Shown: positions 44,616 through 52,605, numbered from the stretch's first letter. The stretch: DNA of 64,000 nucleotides from an uncultured Lachnospiraceae bacterium (GCA_947588995.1 CANPZI010000008.1:1-64000); one strand, 5' to 3'. Made by a program: numbers and translations. The notes: a model not told the origin generated them from the sequence alone.

Positions 44616-45923
44616 ATGAGCCGCGTGATCGTGGTAGGCGGCGGCGCTGCGGGCATGATGGCGGCTTACGCGGCCGCGGCGTGCGGACACAGTGTGACGC
44701 TCTTGGAACAGAATGAAAAACTGGGGAAAAAACTCTACATCACCGGCAAGGGCCGGTGCAACGTGACCAACGCCTGCGATGCCGACGGTTTCTTCGCGAA
44801 TGTGGTGTCGAATCCCCGATTTCTCTACAGTGCGTATCGCGCTTTTGACAACAGGGATATGATGGAACTGTTGGAGAGCGCGGGATGCAGGCTCAAGGTG
44901 GAGCGCGGGGAGAGGGTGTTTCCGGTATCGGATCACGCCTCCGACGTGACGGCGGCGCTGCGGCGTCTGCTGGAGAGGGAGCGGGTGGAGATCAGGCTGC
45001 GCACACGGGTGGAGAGTGTCCTGACGCGCAGGCGGCAGCCGGAAGCGAAGGACGCCCCGCGGGAGGGCGGCAGGCCGAAGAGGAAAAGTGCCGCACAGAA
45101 TGCAGAGGTTGTGGGGGTGCGTCTGGCGGACGGCGGTGAGGAGAGAGCCGACGCGGTGATCCTGGCCACGGGCGGTCTGTCCTATCCGACGACGGGTTCC
45201 GCGGGGGACGGCCACAGGATGGCGCGGGAAGCCGGGCACAGCGTGACGGCGTGCGCCCCGGCTCTGACGCCCTTTGAGATCAAGGAAAAGTGGTGCGCTT
45301 CTCTGCAGGGGCTTGCGCTGAAGAATGTCGGCCTGGCGCTGCTTGACGGAGAGAAGAAAGTCTGGCAGGGATTCGGTGAGATGCTGTTCACTCATTTCGG
45401 TATCAGCGGCCCTCTCGTGCTGAGCGCTTCGAGCTGCTACGGCAAGTGCGGAGAGAAAGCTGATGTGGTCTGTGAGATAGATTTGAAGCCGGCGCTGACG
45501 GAGGAGCAGCTTGACCGGAGAATTCTGCGGGATTTCGAGGAAAACCGCAACAGGAATTTCCGAAACGCGCTGGGAGGTCTCTATCCGTCCGGGCTGATTC
45601 CCGTGATGGTTGCTCTGGCGGGGATCGACCCCGACAGGAAAGTCCACGATGTCACGAGGGAGGAGAGGAAGAGCCTTGCGGCGCTGACAAAGCATCTGCG
45701 CCTGTCCGTGTCCGGCGTCAGGGATTATGCGGAAGCGATTATCACGCAGGGCGGCGTATCCGTCAGGGAAGTCAATCCCTCCACGATGGAATCGAAACTG
45801 GTAAGCGGGCTGTATTTTGCGGGGGAGCTGCTGGACCTGGACGCCCTGACCGGAGGCTTCAACCTGCAGATCGCCTGGTCTACGGGCCATCTGGCGGGTG
45901 GGAGCATAGGACAGGGCAAGTGA
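44616..45923 (+). CDS. HI0933/YhiN-family FAD-dependent oxidoreductase
   Basis: A 435-residue flavoprotein. It starts with the Rossmann dinucleotide fold VVGGGAAGMMAAYAAAACG and the family block GKKLYITGKGRCNVTNA; the C-terminal half contains ILATGGLSYPTTGSAGDGH and GGFNLQIAWSTG. Members of this family (including BaiN-like enzymes) have poorly defined substrates. An Arg/Ala-rich low-complexity insert (about residues 125-165) is longer than usual. It is followed by cmk, a gene order seen in many clostridia. Confidence 0.9.
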   Translation: MSRVIVVGGGAAGMMAAYAAAACGHSVTLLEQNEKLGKKLYITGKGRCNVTNACDADGFFANVVSNPRFLYSAYRAFDNRDMMELLESAGCRLKVERGERVFPVSDHASDVTAALRRLLERERVEIRLRTRVESVLTRRRQPEAKDAPREGGRPKRKSAAQNAEVVGVRLADGGEERADAVILATGGLSYPTTGSAGDGHRMAREAGHSVTACAPALTPFEIKEKWCASLQGLALKNVGLALLDGEKKVWQGFGEMLFTHFGISGPLVLSASSCYGKCGEKADVVCEIDLKPALTEEQLDRRILRDFEENRNRNFRNALGGLYPSGLIPVMVALAGIDPDRKVHDVTREERKSLAALTKHLRLSVSGVRDYAEAIITQGGVSVREVNPSTMESKLVSGLYFAGELLDLDALTGGFNLQIAWSTGHLAGGSIGQGK

Positions 45924-45996
45924 GCGGGGATTCGGAGGACATGCCGCGGCGGCATAAGTCAAAAGCCGCAAAAAACGCAGGAAAGGACAGAATATT

Positions 45997-46650
45997 ATGA
46001 GCTGCAATATTGCCATCGACGGGCCGGCGGGAGCCGGCAAGAGCACGATAGCGAAGAAAATAGCGAAGAAGCTGGGCTATATCTATGTGGATACGGGCGC
46101 GATGTACCGCGCCATGGCGCTGTATCTCATCCGGGAGAAGATAGATCCCTCGGAGACGGAGAAGATCAGCACAAAGTGCAGGGAGGCGGATATCTCCATC
46201 GGTTATGAGAACGGCGAGCAGATTGTTTACCTGAACGGCGAGAATGTCAACGCCTATATCAGGACGGAGGAAGTGGGGAACATGGCCTCTGCCAGCAGTC
46301 CCAATCCCGATGTGAGGAAAAAGCTGGTGGAGCTGCAGCAGAAGCTTGCCGCGAGCAGGGATGTAGTCATGGACGGCAGGGATATCGGCACCTGTGTGCT
46401 GCCGAACGCGCAGGTCAAAGTCTATCTGACCGCTGACAGCAGGGTGCGCGCCGAGCGGCGGTACAAAGAACTGCAGGCGAAAGGGGAAGACTGCGATCTG
46501 GACACGATCGAGAGAGATATCATCGAGCGCGACAGGCAGGATATGACGAGAGAGATTTCGCCGCTTGTGCAGGCCCAAGACGCCACGCTGATCGATTCTT
46601 CCCATATGAGCGTCGATGAGGTGGCAGAGGCGGTTATCGCGCTGCTTTAA
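45997..46650 (+). CDS. cmk: Cytidylate kinase
   Basis: A 217-residue enzyme that phosphorylates CMP/dCMP. The P-loop is DGPAGAGKST at the N-terminus, followed by YVDTGAMYRAMALYL (the NMP-binding region), GRDIGTCVLPNAQVKVYLTA and a lid with Arg-rich text. Length is normal. AGGAAAGG precedes ATG 45997. It sits upstream of ispH and the S1-domain gene, a common clostridial arrangement. Confidence 0.97.
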   Translation: MSCNIAIDGPAGAGKSTIAKKIAKKLGYIYVDTGAMYRAMALYLIREKIDPSETEKISTKCREADISIGYENGEQIVYLNGENVNAYIRTEEVGNMASASSPNPDVRKKLVELQQKLAASRDVVMDGRDIGTCVLPNAQVKVYLTADSRVRAERRYKELQAKGEDCDLDTIERDIIERDRQDMTREISPLVQAQDATLIDSSHMSVDEVAEAVIALL

Positions 46651-46715
46651 CCGATATGAGCCGAAAGAACACGGGAGAGGAAGCCGGAAAGGCCGGCGGA
46701 GAGGTCTGATACAGC

Positions 46716-47564
46716 ATGGAAGTGATTCTGGCAGAACACGCCGGCTTCTGTTTCGGCGTGAAGCGGGCGGTGGAACAGGTCTATGAGAGAGCGAGGACAG
46801 GAAAGAAGCTCTATACTTACGGACCGATCGTGCACAATGAGGAGGTTGTGAAAGATCTGGAGAGACGCGGCGTGCAGATTATTGACACGCCGGAGCAGCT
46901 TGCCGGTATAGCGGAGGGAATCGTGATGATCCGCGCCCACGGCGTGCCCAAAAAGGTCATCGAGATGACAAAGAAAGAAGGCATCACCTGTGTGGACGCC
47001 ACCTGCCCTTTCGTGAAGCGCATCCACAACATCGTGGAGAAAGAGAGCGCCGCCGGCAAAAAGATCGTGATTATCGGTAACGCGGGACACCCGGAAGTGG
47101 AGGGAATCATGGGCTGGGCGCAGGATAAAGCGACGGTGCTCGGAACGCCGGAAGAGGCGCAAAAATTTGCCTGTCAGAGGGACGAGGAGATCTGTATTGT
47201 CTCACAGACGACATTTAACTACAATAAATTTCAAGATATGGTTGAAATTATTATGGAAAAAGGTTACAATGTTAGTGTTGTGAATACTATATGTAACGCT
47301 ACGGAAGAGCGGCAGACCGAGGCGAGGGAGATCGCGTCCAAGGTCGATGTTATGATAGTCATAGGCGGCAAACATAGTTCTAATACGCAGAAACTATATG
47401 AGATCTGTATGCAGGAGTGCGCAAACACGTATTTTATACAGACGCTTGGCGACCTGCATTTGACTTTACCTGAATCTGTCCGACGAGTGGGTATTACAGC
47501 AGGGGCTTCGACCCCAAACAATATAATCGAGGAGGTTCAAAATTATGTCAGAATTAACTTTTGA
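46716..47564 (+). CDS. ispH: 4-hydroxy-3-methylbut-2-enyl diphosphate reductase IspH
   Basis: A 282-residue iron-sulphur enzyme, the last step of the MEP isoprenoid pathway. The three cluster-ligating cysteines are in AGFCFGVKRAV, DATCPFVKRIH and NTICNATEERQ; the catalytic region EEICIVSQTTFN is also present. The gene ends 20 nt inside the following S1-domain gene, in a different frame. In a number of clostridia the two are one fused protein. Confidence 0.96.
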   Translation: MEVILAEHAGFCFGVKRAVEQVYERARTGKKLYTYGPIVHNEEVVKDLERRGVQIIDTPEQLAGIAEGIVMIRAHGVPKKVIEMTKKEGITCVDATCPFVKRIHNIVEKESAAGKKIVIIGNAGHPEVEGIMGWAQDKATVLGTPEEAQKFACQRDEEICIVSQTTFNYNKFQDMVEIIMEKGYNVSVVNTICNATEERQTEAREIASKVDVMIVIGGKHSSNTQKLYEICMQECANTYFIQTLGDLHLTLPESVRRVGITAGASTPNNIIEEVQNYVRINF

Positions 47565-48693
47565 ACAAATGCTAGACGAATCATTTAAGACGATCCATGC
47601 GGGTGAGGTTGTGGAAGGCACCGTGATCGACGTAAAACCTGAGGAGATCATTCTGAATATCGGATATAAATCGGACGGTATTCTCACCAGGAACGAATAC
47701 ACGAACGAGCCGAACGTAGATCTGACGACCGTGGCCAAAGTGAATGATACCATGGAAGTGAAAGTGCTCAAGGTGAACGACGGCGAGGGACAGGTTCTGC
47801 TGACCTACAAGCGCCTCGCGGCGGACAGAGGGAATAAGCGCATCGAGGAGGCATATAATAACAGAGAGGTACTCAAGGCGAAAGTGGTACAGGTACTCGA
47901 CGGCGGCCTGAGCGTCGTTGTGGACGAGGTCAGAATCTTCATCCCGGCGAGCCTTGTATCCGACACTTATGAGAAAGACCTGACCAAGTACGCCGATCAG
48001 GAGATCGAATTTGTGATCAGCGAGTACAACCCGAAGAGAAGAAGATACATCGGCGACAGGAAACAGCTTCTCCTGGAGAAGAAAGCCGAGATGCAGAAGA
48101 AACTGTTCGAGACGATCAAGGTGGGTGACACCGTGGAAGGCACGGTCAAGAACGTGACGGATTTCGGCGCCTTTATCGATCTGGGCGGCTGTGACGGCCT
48201 GCTCCACATCTCCGAGATGTCCTGGGGCAGAGTGGAGAATCCGAAGAAAGTATTTAAGGTCGGCGAGGTTGTGAAAGTGCTGATCAAGGAGATATCGGGC
48301 GAGAAGATCGCGCTCAGCCTGAAGTTCGAGGATAAGAATCCCTGGAAAGGCGCGGCTGACAAATATTCGGTCGGCAGTGTTGTGACCGGCAGAGTCGCGC
48401 GCATGACGGATTTCGGCGCCTTTATCGAACTGGAGCCCGGCATCGACGCCCTGCTTCATGTATCGCAGATCTCGAAAGAACATATCGACAAGCCTTCGGA
48501 TGTGCTCAAGACAGGCGAGGAAGTGACTGCCAAAGTCGTGGATTTCAATGAGGCGGACAAGAAGATCAGCCTGAGCATCAAGGCACTGCTGGCACCGGAG
48601 CCGGAGGAGACGGCGGAGGACGCGGATGTAGTCTCGGTGGATATCGAAGCGGTGATCGCCAAAGAGAGCGCGGAGGAAGAGGCGCAGAAGTAA
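47545..48693 (+). CDS. rpsA: Ribosomal protein S1-like protein with four S1 domains
   Basis: A 382-residue RNA-binding protein with four S1/OB repeats. They begin near residues 17 (GEVVEGTVIDVKPEEIIL), 105 (LKAKVVQVLDGGLSVVV), 190 (GDTVEGTVKNVTDFGAFIDLGG) and 275 (GSVVTGRVARMTDFGAFIELE), followed by an acidic tail. Domains 3 and 4 keep the canonical DFGAF motif. AGGAGG at 47530-47535 sets ATG 47545, which lies inside the ispH coding region. It is likely to bind mRNA during initiation, like the shorter Firmicute S1 homologues. Confidence 0.94.
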   Translation: MSELTFEQMLDESFKTIHAGEVVEGTVIDVKPEEIILNIGYKSDGILTRNEYTNEPNVDLTTVAKVNDTMEVKVLKVNDGEGQVLLTYKRLAADRGNKRIEEAYNNREVLKAKVVQVLDGGLSVVVDEVRIFIPASLVSDTYEKDLTKYADQEIEFVISEYNPKRRRYIGDRKQLLLEKKAEMQKKLFETIKVGDTVEGTVKNVTDFGAFIDLGGCDGLLHISEMSWGRVENPKKVFKVGEVVKVLIKEISGEKIALSLKFEDKNPWKGAADKYSVGSVVTGRVARMTDFGAFIELEPGIDALLHVSQISKEHIDKPSDVLKTGEEVTAKVVDFNEADKKISLSIKALLAPEPEETAEDADVVSVDIEAVIAKESAEEEAQK

Positions 48694-48742
48694 GAAAACA
48701 GCTAAAATAAAGAGCGTAAAATCATGATGGACGGTGAAGAGT

Positions 48743-49522
48743 ATGGCGTACGACTACGAGTATTTTAAGAAAGCGGTCTACGATCTGACCAAGATCGATT
48801 TGAACGCTTATAAAGAGAAGCAGATGAAGCGCCGGATTGACACACTGATCGCAAAGAACAAAGTAGTCGGCTATGACAAGTATGTGGCGGCTCTCAAAGC
48901 GGACCACAACATGTTCGACGAGTTTGTCAATTATCTTACGATCAATGTCTCTGAGTTCTACCGCAATCCGGATCAGTGGAAGCTTCTCGATCAGGAGATA
49001 TTTCCGGATCTGATCAAGCGCTATGGCAGGAATCTGAAGATCTGGAGCGCCGCCTGTTCTACGGGAGATGAGCCGTATTCGCTCGTCATGGCGCTGTCCC
49101 GGCATCTGCCGTTAAACCAGATCAAAATCTATGCTACGGATCTGGATAAGCAGGTAATCGCCAAGGCGAAAGCCGGTCTGTATGCGGAGAAGAGTGTCGC
49201 GGGCGTGCCTGAGGACCTGAAGAAGAAATTCTTCACCAAGATCGGGCCCTCCTACCAGATTTCCGAGGAAGTGAAGTCACGGGTAGAGTTTAAGGAGCAT
49301 AATCTCCTGAAAGATACCTATCCGACAGACTATCACCTGATTGTCTGCCGCAACGTGCTGATTTATTTTACCGAGGAGGCCAAGGACGAGGTGTTCCGCA
49401 AGTTCCAGAAGAGCCTGAAGCCGGGCGGCTATCTGTTTATCGGCAGCACCGAGCAGATCATCAACCACAAGGAGATCGGGTTCGAGAGGAAAAACTCATT
49501 CTTCTATCAGCGGCCGATGTAG
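48743..49522 (+). CDS. cheR: CheR-type protein-glutamate O-methyltransferase
   Basis: A 259-residue methyltransferase that would methylate glutamates on chemoreceptors using SAM. The N-terminal helical CheR domain (YFKKAVYDLTKIDLNAYKEKQMKRRI) and the SAM domain (IWSAACSTGDEPYSLVMAL; HLIVCRNVLIYFT; GYLFIGSTEQI) are both complete. No receptors, CheA or CheB are adjacent, so this is a detached chemotaxis gene. The start is taken as ATG 48743, with a GTG at 48734 possible. The left boundary of the AT-rich island lies 51 nt after its stop. Confidence 0.94.
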   Translation: MAYDYEYFKKAVYDLTKIDLNAYKEKQMKRRIDTLIAKNKVVGYDKYVAALKADHNMFDEFVNYLTINVSEFYRNPDQWKLLDQEIFPDLIKRYGRNLKIWSAACSTGDEPYSLVMALSRHLPLNQIKIYATDLDKQVIAKAKAGLYAEKSVAGVPEDLKKKFFTKIGPSYQISEEVKSRVEFKEHNLLKDTYPTDYHLIVCRNVLIYFTEEAKDEVFRKFQKSLKPGGYLFIGSTEQIINHKEIGFERKNSFFYQRPM

Positions 49523-49573
49523 ATGGGTCGGCAGATTCGGCGGAAGAAAGATAAAATTTAGGAAGAGACACTG

Positions 49574-49608
49574 AAAGGACGCCTGTACAGGCAATGTCAT
49601 CAACTTAA
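49574..49608 (+). repeat. Left terminal inverted repeat of the island
   Basis: A 35-nt sequence starting AAAGGACGCCTGTACAGG. It matches the reverse complement of 54203-54237 at 33/35 positions. The inner CCTGTACAGG is itself palindromic. Confidence 0.85.
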
Positions 49609-49919
49609 AGAAAATTTATTAAAAAATAATTGAAAAAAATTATATGGGGTATTTTTTTGCGTCTTTGATAAGTACCGTTTTTTCAACATTTTTATTTTTC
49701 CATTTTTCAATATCAGTGTCAAGAATAAATGACGCAGTAGGGCTCTGTATAGAAAAATATTATTCTATCTGTTTCACCACATTAAGGACATAAACGAACG
49801 CGGGGACTTGAATTGTAATCTGTCTTCAGACTAACGAAAGAAAGAGGATTGCAGGACGCTGACTTGGGTGTGTAAAAGAAGTGTAAAATCTGAATGAGTG
49901 ACTATCAGGCAAAAAGTTA
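49609..49919. other. AT-rich stretch without recognisable gene
   Basis: About 310 nt between the left inverted repeat and the antisense-RNA promoter. No frame of credible length with a ribosome-binding site was found on either strand, and no strong terminator. It begins with A/T tracts and becomes more mixed toward 49800. Confidence 0.5.
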
Positions 49920-49948
49920 TTGACGAAAGCGTCAATCAGTGTTACGAT
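49920..49948 (+). promoter_or_regulatory. Promoter of the candidate antisense RNA
   Basis: TTGACG (49920-49925), a 17-bp spacer and TACGAT (49943-49948). The -35 box is part of a perfect TTGACG-AAAG-CGTCAA inverted repeat (49920-49935), which could be an operator. Confidence 0.65.
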
Positions 49949-49954
49949 ATTTTA

Positions 49955-50052
49955 TACAAAAAGGGTGTTACCGTAAAGCAACGGTTCGCCTTAATTAACA
50001 GTTACTAATCAAAAAAGCAACCACTAACCTTGGGCGGCGCGGTTGCTTTTTT
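49955..50052 (+). ncRNA. Candidate antisense RNA antitoxin
   Basis: Predicted about 98-nt transcript from the 49920-49948 promoter to the terminator at 50011-50052. It carries no credible ORF. Its 3' half is complementary to the last third of the minus-strand 40-codon peptide gene and to that gene's terminator. This is the convergent, 3'-overlapping layout of Firmicute type I antitoxins such as RatA. Ends are estimated from promoter and terminator positions. Confidence 0.55.
50011..50052. terminator. Bidirectional terminator shared by toxin mRNA and antisense RNA
   Basis: AAAAAAGCAACC (50011-50022) pairs perfectly with GGTTGCTTTTTT (50041-50052), with T-runs on both strands. On the minus strand the stem lies partly within the last codons of the 40-aa peptide gene. 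Confidence 0.9.
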
Positions 50053-50146
50053 GATGTCTTTTATTTTTTCTGGTCTGTCGGATACTGATAATTGTCACGA
50101 TGATACTGATAACCGTCACTACAATACCGACAAGCTCCAAAATCAT
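50024..50146 (-). CDS. 40-aa hydrophobic peptide, candidate type I toxin
   Basis: A short minus-strand frame of 40 codons (ATG 50144-50146, stop TAG 50024-50026). Residues 1-22 form a single hydrophobic helix (MILELVGIVVTVISIIVTII then SI), followed by a strongly basic tail (RQTRKNKRHQKSNRAAQG). One membrane helix plus a charged C-terminus is the architecture of small membrane toxins of type I systems. Its start overlaps the stop of a 14-aa leader frame (ATGA, 50143-50146), so translation is probably coupled. The gene's 3' end is covered by a convergent antisense RNA. It is inferred, not recognised by name; a harmless membrane peptide is the alternative. Confidence 0.6.
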   Translation of the reverse strand: MILELVGIVVTVISIIVTIISIRQTRKNKRHQKSNRAAQG

Positions 50147-50187
50147 ATACAACACCAATAGTGCTTACCTTTCACGCTATTTTCCAT
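50143..50187 (-). CDS. 14-aa leader peptide coupled to the candidate toxin
   Basis: ATG (50185-50187) is preceded by a very strong Shine-Dalgarno site (GGGAGGGG, complement of 50193-50200) and encodes MENSVKGKHYWCCI. Its TGA overlaps the start of the 40-aa frame. The strong site belongs to the leader and not to the toxin frame, which recalls the mok/hok arrangement in which leader translation controls toxin synthesis. Confidence 0.5.
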   Translation of the reverse strand: MENSVKGKHYWCCI

Positions 50188-50279
50188 ATGTATCCCCTCC
50201 CTTGATACAGGAAGTTCTCAAAATGTACTCATTTTGGCAAAAGGCGAACCGCTACCGTTTAGGTAACACCCATATATCT

Positions 50280-50307
50280 ATTCTATCATAGTGACAGGGG
50301 TTTTCAA
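50280..50307 (-). promoter_or_regulatory. Promoter of the candidate toxin mRNA
   Basis: On the minus strand TTGAAA (complement of 50302-50307), a 16-bp spacer and TAGAAT (complement of 50280-50285). The resulting mRNA would be about 260 nt. Its leader contains a CAAAATG/CATTTTG hairpin (about 50219-50237) and a CTTCC stretch able to pair with the ribosome-binding site. Confidence 0.6.
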
Positions 50308-50363
50308 GATGTAATAGCAAATAAACATGAAAAAATGTGCGATTTTTGGAATGATTTGATTTT

Positions 50364-50690
50364 CTATAATTTCTGCTCTGAAAGCCATGTCAAAAGACTT
50401 CTTGCCAAGCGCAATTGTTTGAGATCCATTCCACGCAATAACTCTGCAACATCACGCCATTCCTCGCTTTCATGCCGGATACTTCCGATTAAAAATTCAT
50501 CAGGCGTAGTATCGAGTGCGAGAGCTATTTTGATTATCACTTCCAAAGATGGAATAGATGTAGCCCGTTCAATACAGGAGAGATATTTATTGTTAATTCC
50601 GGCGCGTTCGCAGACTTGAACCTGCCGCAGACCAAGTTCCTTTCTTCGCCTTGCAATACGCCTTCCGATTTCAGAGTAATCCAATTCCAT
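50364..50690 (-). CDS. XRE-family helix-turn-helix regulator
   Basis: A 108-residue DNA-binding protein. Residues about 8-62 form a classic Cro/C1 HTH (IGRRIARRRKELGLRQVQVCERAGINNKYLSCIERATSIPSLEVIIKIA), followed by a helical C-terminal part ending LARSLLTWLSEQKL. GGAGGAG precedes the start on the minus strand. It is divergent from the adenylate-forming ligase gene and shares a 193-nt intergenic region holding a perfect consensus promoter, so it is a likely regulator of that gene. Confidence 0.9.
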   Translation of the reverse strand: MELDYSEIGRRIARRRKELGLRQVQVCERAGINNKYLSCIERATSIPSLEVIIKIALALDTTPDEFLIGSIRHESEEWRDVAELLRGMDLKQLRLARSLLTWLSEQKL

Positions 50691-50764
50691 TACAAATCTC
50701 CTCCTTCTTCACATCTTATCGAATTACAGTTCAGACCGAAACAATTCATAAGTCGAAAATCAAC

Positions 50765-50793
50765 TTGACATAAGAATTATTCGTAATTATAAT
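50765..50793 (+). promoter_or_regulatory. Perfect consensus sigma-A promoter of the ligase gene
   Basis: TTGACA (50765-50770), a 17-bp spacer and TATAAT (50788-50793), an exact consensus. AATTATAATT (50785-50794) is a perfect palindrome over the -10 box, and CATAAGT/CATAAGA/TATAAGT boxes recur around it. A promoter this strong is expected to need repression, plausibly by the divergent XRE protein. Confidence 0.85.
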
Positions 50794-50883
50794 TGGATTA
50801 TCCGTTTATAAGTGGAATTGTGCCTGATAGTGCATGATCAGTATTTGCATATAGACAAAATAAAAGATGAAAGAGGAAAATCT

Positions 50884-52605
50884 ATGGAAACTAACAAAAT
50901 TACTGGATATCCGTCAATTGATAAGCCTTGGCTGAAATACTATAGTCAAGAGATGATTGACACACCGTTGCCGGAATGCACAATGTATGAACATGTCTTT
51001 CATAATAATCAAGATAATCTCGATAGAATCGCCTTAATTTACTATGGAACAAAAATCAGCTATAGGAAAATGTTCCAAACAATCTCGTATCTGGCGGGAA
51101 CACTTGAAGACATTGGTATACAAAAGGGGGATATTGTGACTGTCTGCATGATAAATTCCCCCGAAACGATATATTTAATCTTTGCACTCAACAAGATTGG
51201 TGCAGTAGCAAACATGGTATATGGCTCTAGTACCTGTGAAGAAATGAAGAAATATATTCTGGATACAAAATCAAAAGTTGTGTTTACACTTGATTTGTTT
51301 CAGGATAAATTTGGAGAGATAGCCGATGAAGTACAGCTCGAAAAGATAATTATTGCAGGAAGCACGGATTCCATGTCCTTTACAAACCGTATCGGTGCAA
51401 GGCTATTGAACGGAGTCAAACCGATGCCTGTGCCGGAAGATTCACGGTTTATTACATGGAAGAAATTTTTCCAAAATAATAGAAGAGAAAGTAACAAGAC
51501 ATGTCACGATGCAGACGCACCGGCGGTTATTACCTACACTGGCGGAACTACCGGAGGGTCTAAAGGTGCGATGCTTAGTAATAAAGCTATTATTGCTGTG
51601 GCGCAACAATATATAATGGGTGAACAGAAATTGCGACGTGAAAGCACATGGATGCAAGTTTTACCATTATTTATTGCATATGGTGTGACATGTTCTTTGA
51701 TGATTCCACTTATCGTTGGTATGACTTTGATTGTCAGAATACCAATGGCAGAATCTATTGCGGATTTTTATAAGAAGTTCAAACCAAATCATATTATGTA
51801 CGGCCCGGCTTATTGGGAAGCATTTGCTGATGCTAATGAAGATTTAGATTTATCTAATCTGATTGCTCCGATTACGGGTGGAGATATGTTACATACAGCA
51901 ACAGAAACAAAAATTAATGATTATCTTAAAAAACATGGAAGTTCGTATCCTCTTATGAATGGATATGGCATGACGGAAGTTGGTGCTGCGGTTTCGGTTA
52001 ATTACAAGTATGCGCATGAGTATGAGAGCGTTGGAATACCGTTTGTTAAAAATGTAATATCAGCATTTGACACAGAGACAGGACAGGAACTTCCGTATGG
52101 CGAAAGAGGGGAAATCTGTATTCAAACACCGTCCATGATGCTTGGATATGTCAATAATCCGGAAGAGACAACTCATATTATCAGAAAGCATGAAGACGGG
52201 AAATTATGGGTACATTCCGGAGACCTTGGTTATATAACAGAAAATGGGTTTATACATATCAGCGGCAGACTAAAGCGATATATGATGTATATCGCGAATG
52301 GTTTACATAAAAAGATATTCAGCCTTGATATAGAAAAGGTACTTTTGGAGCACCCCTACGTTGATAATTGTGCTGTTGTGCCAATAGCTGATAAAGAGAC
52401 ATTTCAGAAACCAGTAGCGTTTATTATATTAAACAAGACTTGTTCTCGTGATGAAAACCTAGCGATTAAGTTCAAAGTTTTTGCCGAGGGAAATTTGCAG
52501 GAAGAATATAGGCCTGTTAAATATATCTTTATAGATAAATTCCCTTTGACAAAGGTTGGCAAAGTAGATTATTTGAAATTAGAGAGGGACGCAACAGAAA
52601 AATAA
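50884..52605 (+). CDS. Class I adenylate-forming enzyme (acyl-CoA synthetase-like), orphan
   Basis: A 573-residue AMP-binding ligase that activates a carboxylic acid as acyl-AMP and usually passes it to CoA or a carrier. The A3 loop TYTGGTTGGSKGAMLS, NGYGMTEVGAA (A5), the A7/A8 region SGDLGYITENGFIHISGRLKR and the A10 lysine in PLTKVGKVDY are all present. In A8 the usual GRxKDxI is GRLKRYMMYIANG, a mild departure. Base composition is far more AT-rich than the chromosome around the island. No carrier protein, thioesterase, reductase or transport gene accompanies it, so the acid is unknown. ATG 50884 has AGAGGA upstream; the frame extends to 50812 without one. Confidence 0.88.
   Translation: METNKITGYPSIDKPWLKYYSQEMIDTPLPECTMYEHVFHNNQDNLDRIALIYYGTKISYRKMFQTISYLAGTLEDIGIQKGDIVTVCMINSPETIYLIFALNKIGAVANMVYGSSTCEEMKKYILDTKSKVVFTLDLFQDKFGEIADEVQLEKIIIAGSTDSMSFTNRIGARLLNGVKPMPVPEDSRFITWKKFFQNNRRESNKTCHDADAPAVITYTGGTTGGSKGAMLSNKAIIAVAQQYIMGEQKLRRESTWMQVLPLFIAYGVTCSLMIPLIVGMTLIVRIPMAESIADFYKKFKPNHIMYGPAYWEAFADANEDLDLSNLIAPITGGDMLHTATETKINDYLKKHGSSYPLMNGYGMTEVGAAVSVNYKYAHEYESVGIPFVKNVISAFDTETGQELPYGERGEICIQTPSMMLGYVNNPEETTHIIRKHEDGKLWVHSGDLGYITENGFIHISGRLKRYMMYIANGLHKKIFSLDIEKVLLEHPYVDNCAVVPIADKETFQKPVAFIILNKTCSRDENLAIKFKVFAEGNLQEEYRPVKYIFIDKFPLTKVGKVDYLKLERDATEK

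Larger units (their letters stand above)
49963..50271. repeat. Inverted repeat pair at the 5' ends of the two convergent transcripts
   Basis: GGGTGTTACC...CGGTTCGCCTT at 49963-49992 recurs in inverted orientation at 50241-50271. It places nearly the same roughly 30-nt leader just after each of the two facing promoters. Confidence 0.75.

Noticed and set aside
44466..46046. 526-codon minus-strand frame opposite the HI0933-type flavoprotein gene
   Set aside because: Antisense shadow; the plus-strand flavoprotein has full motifs and a normal operon position.
50100..50291. 63-codon plus-strand frame
   Set aside because: No SD, and it lies antisense to the candidate toxin mRNA leader and promoter, which show coherent signals on the minus strand.
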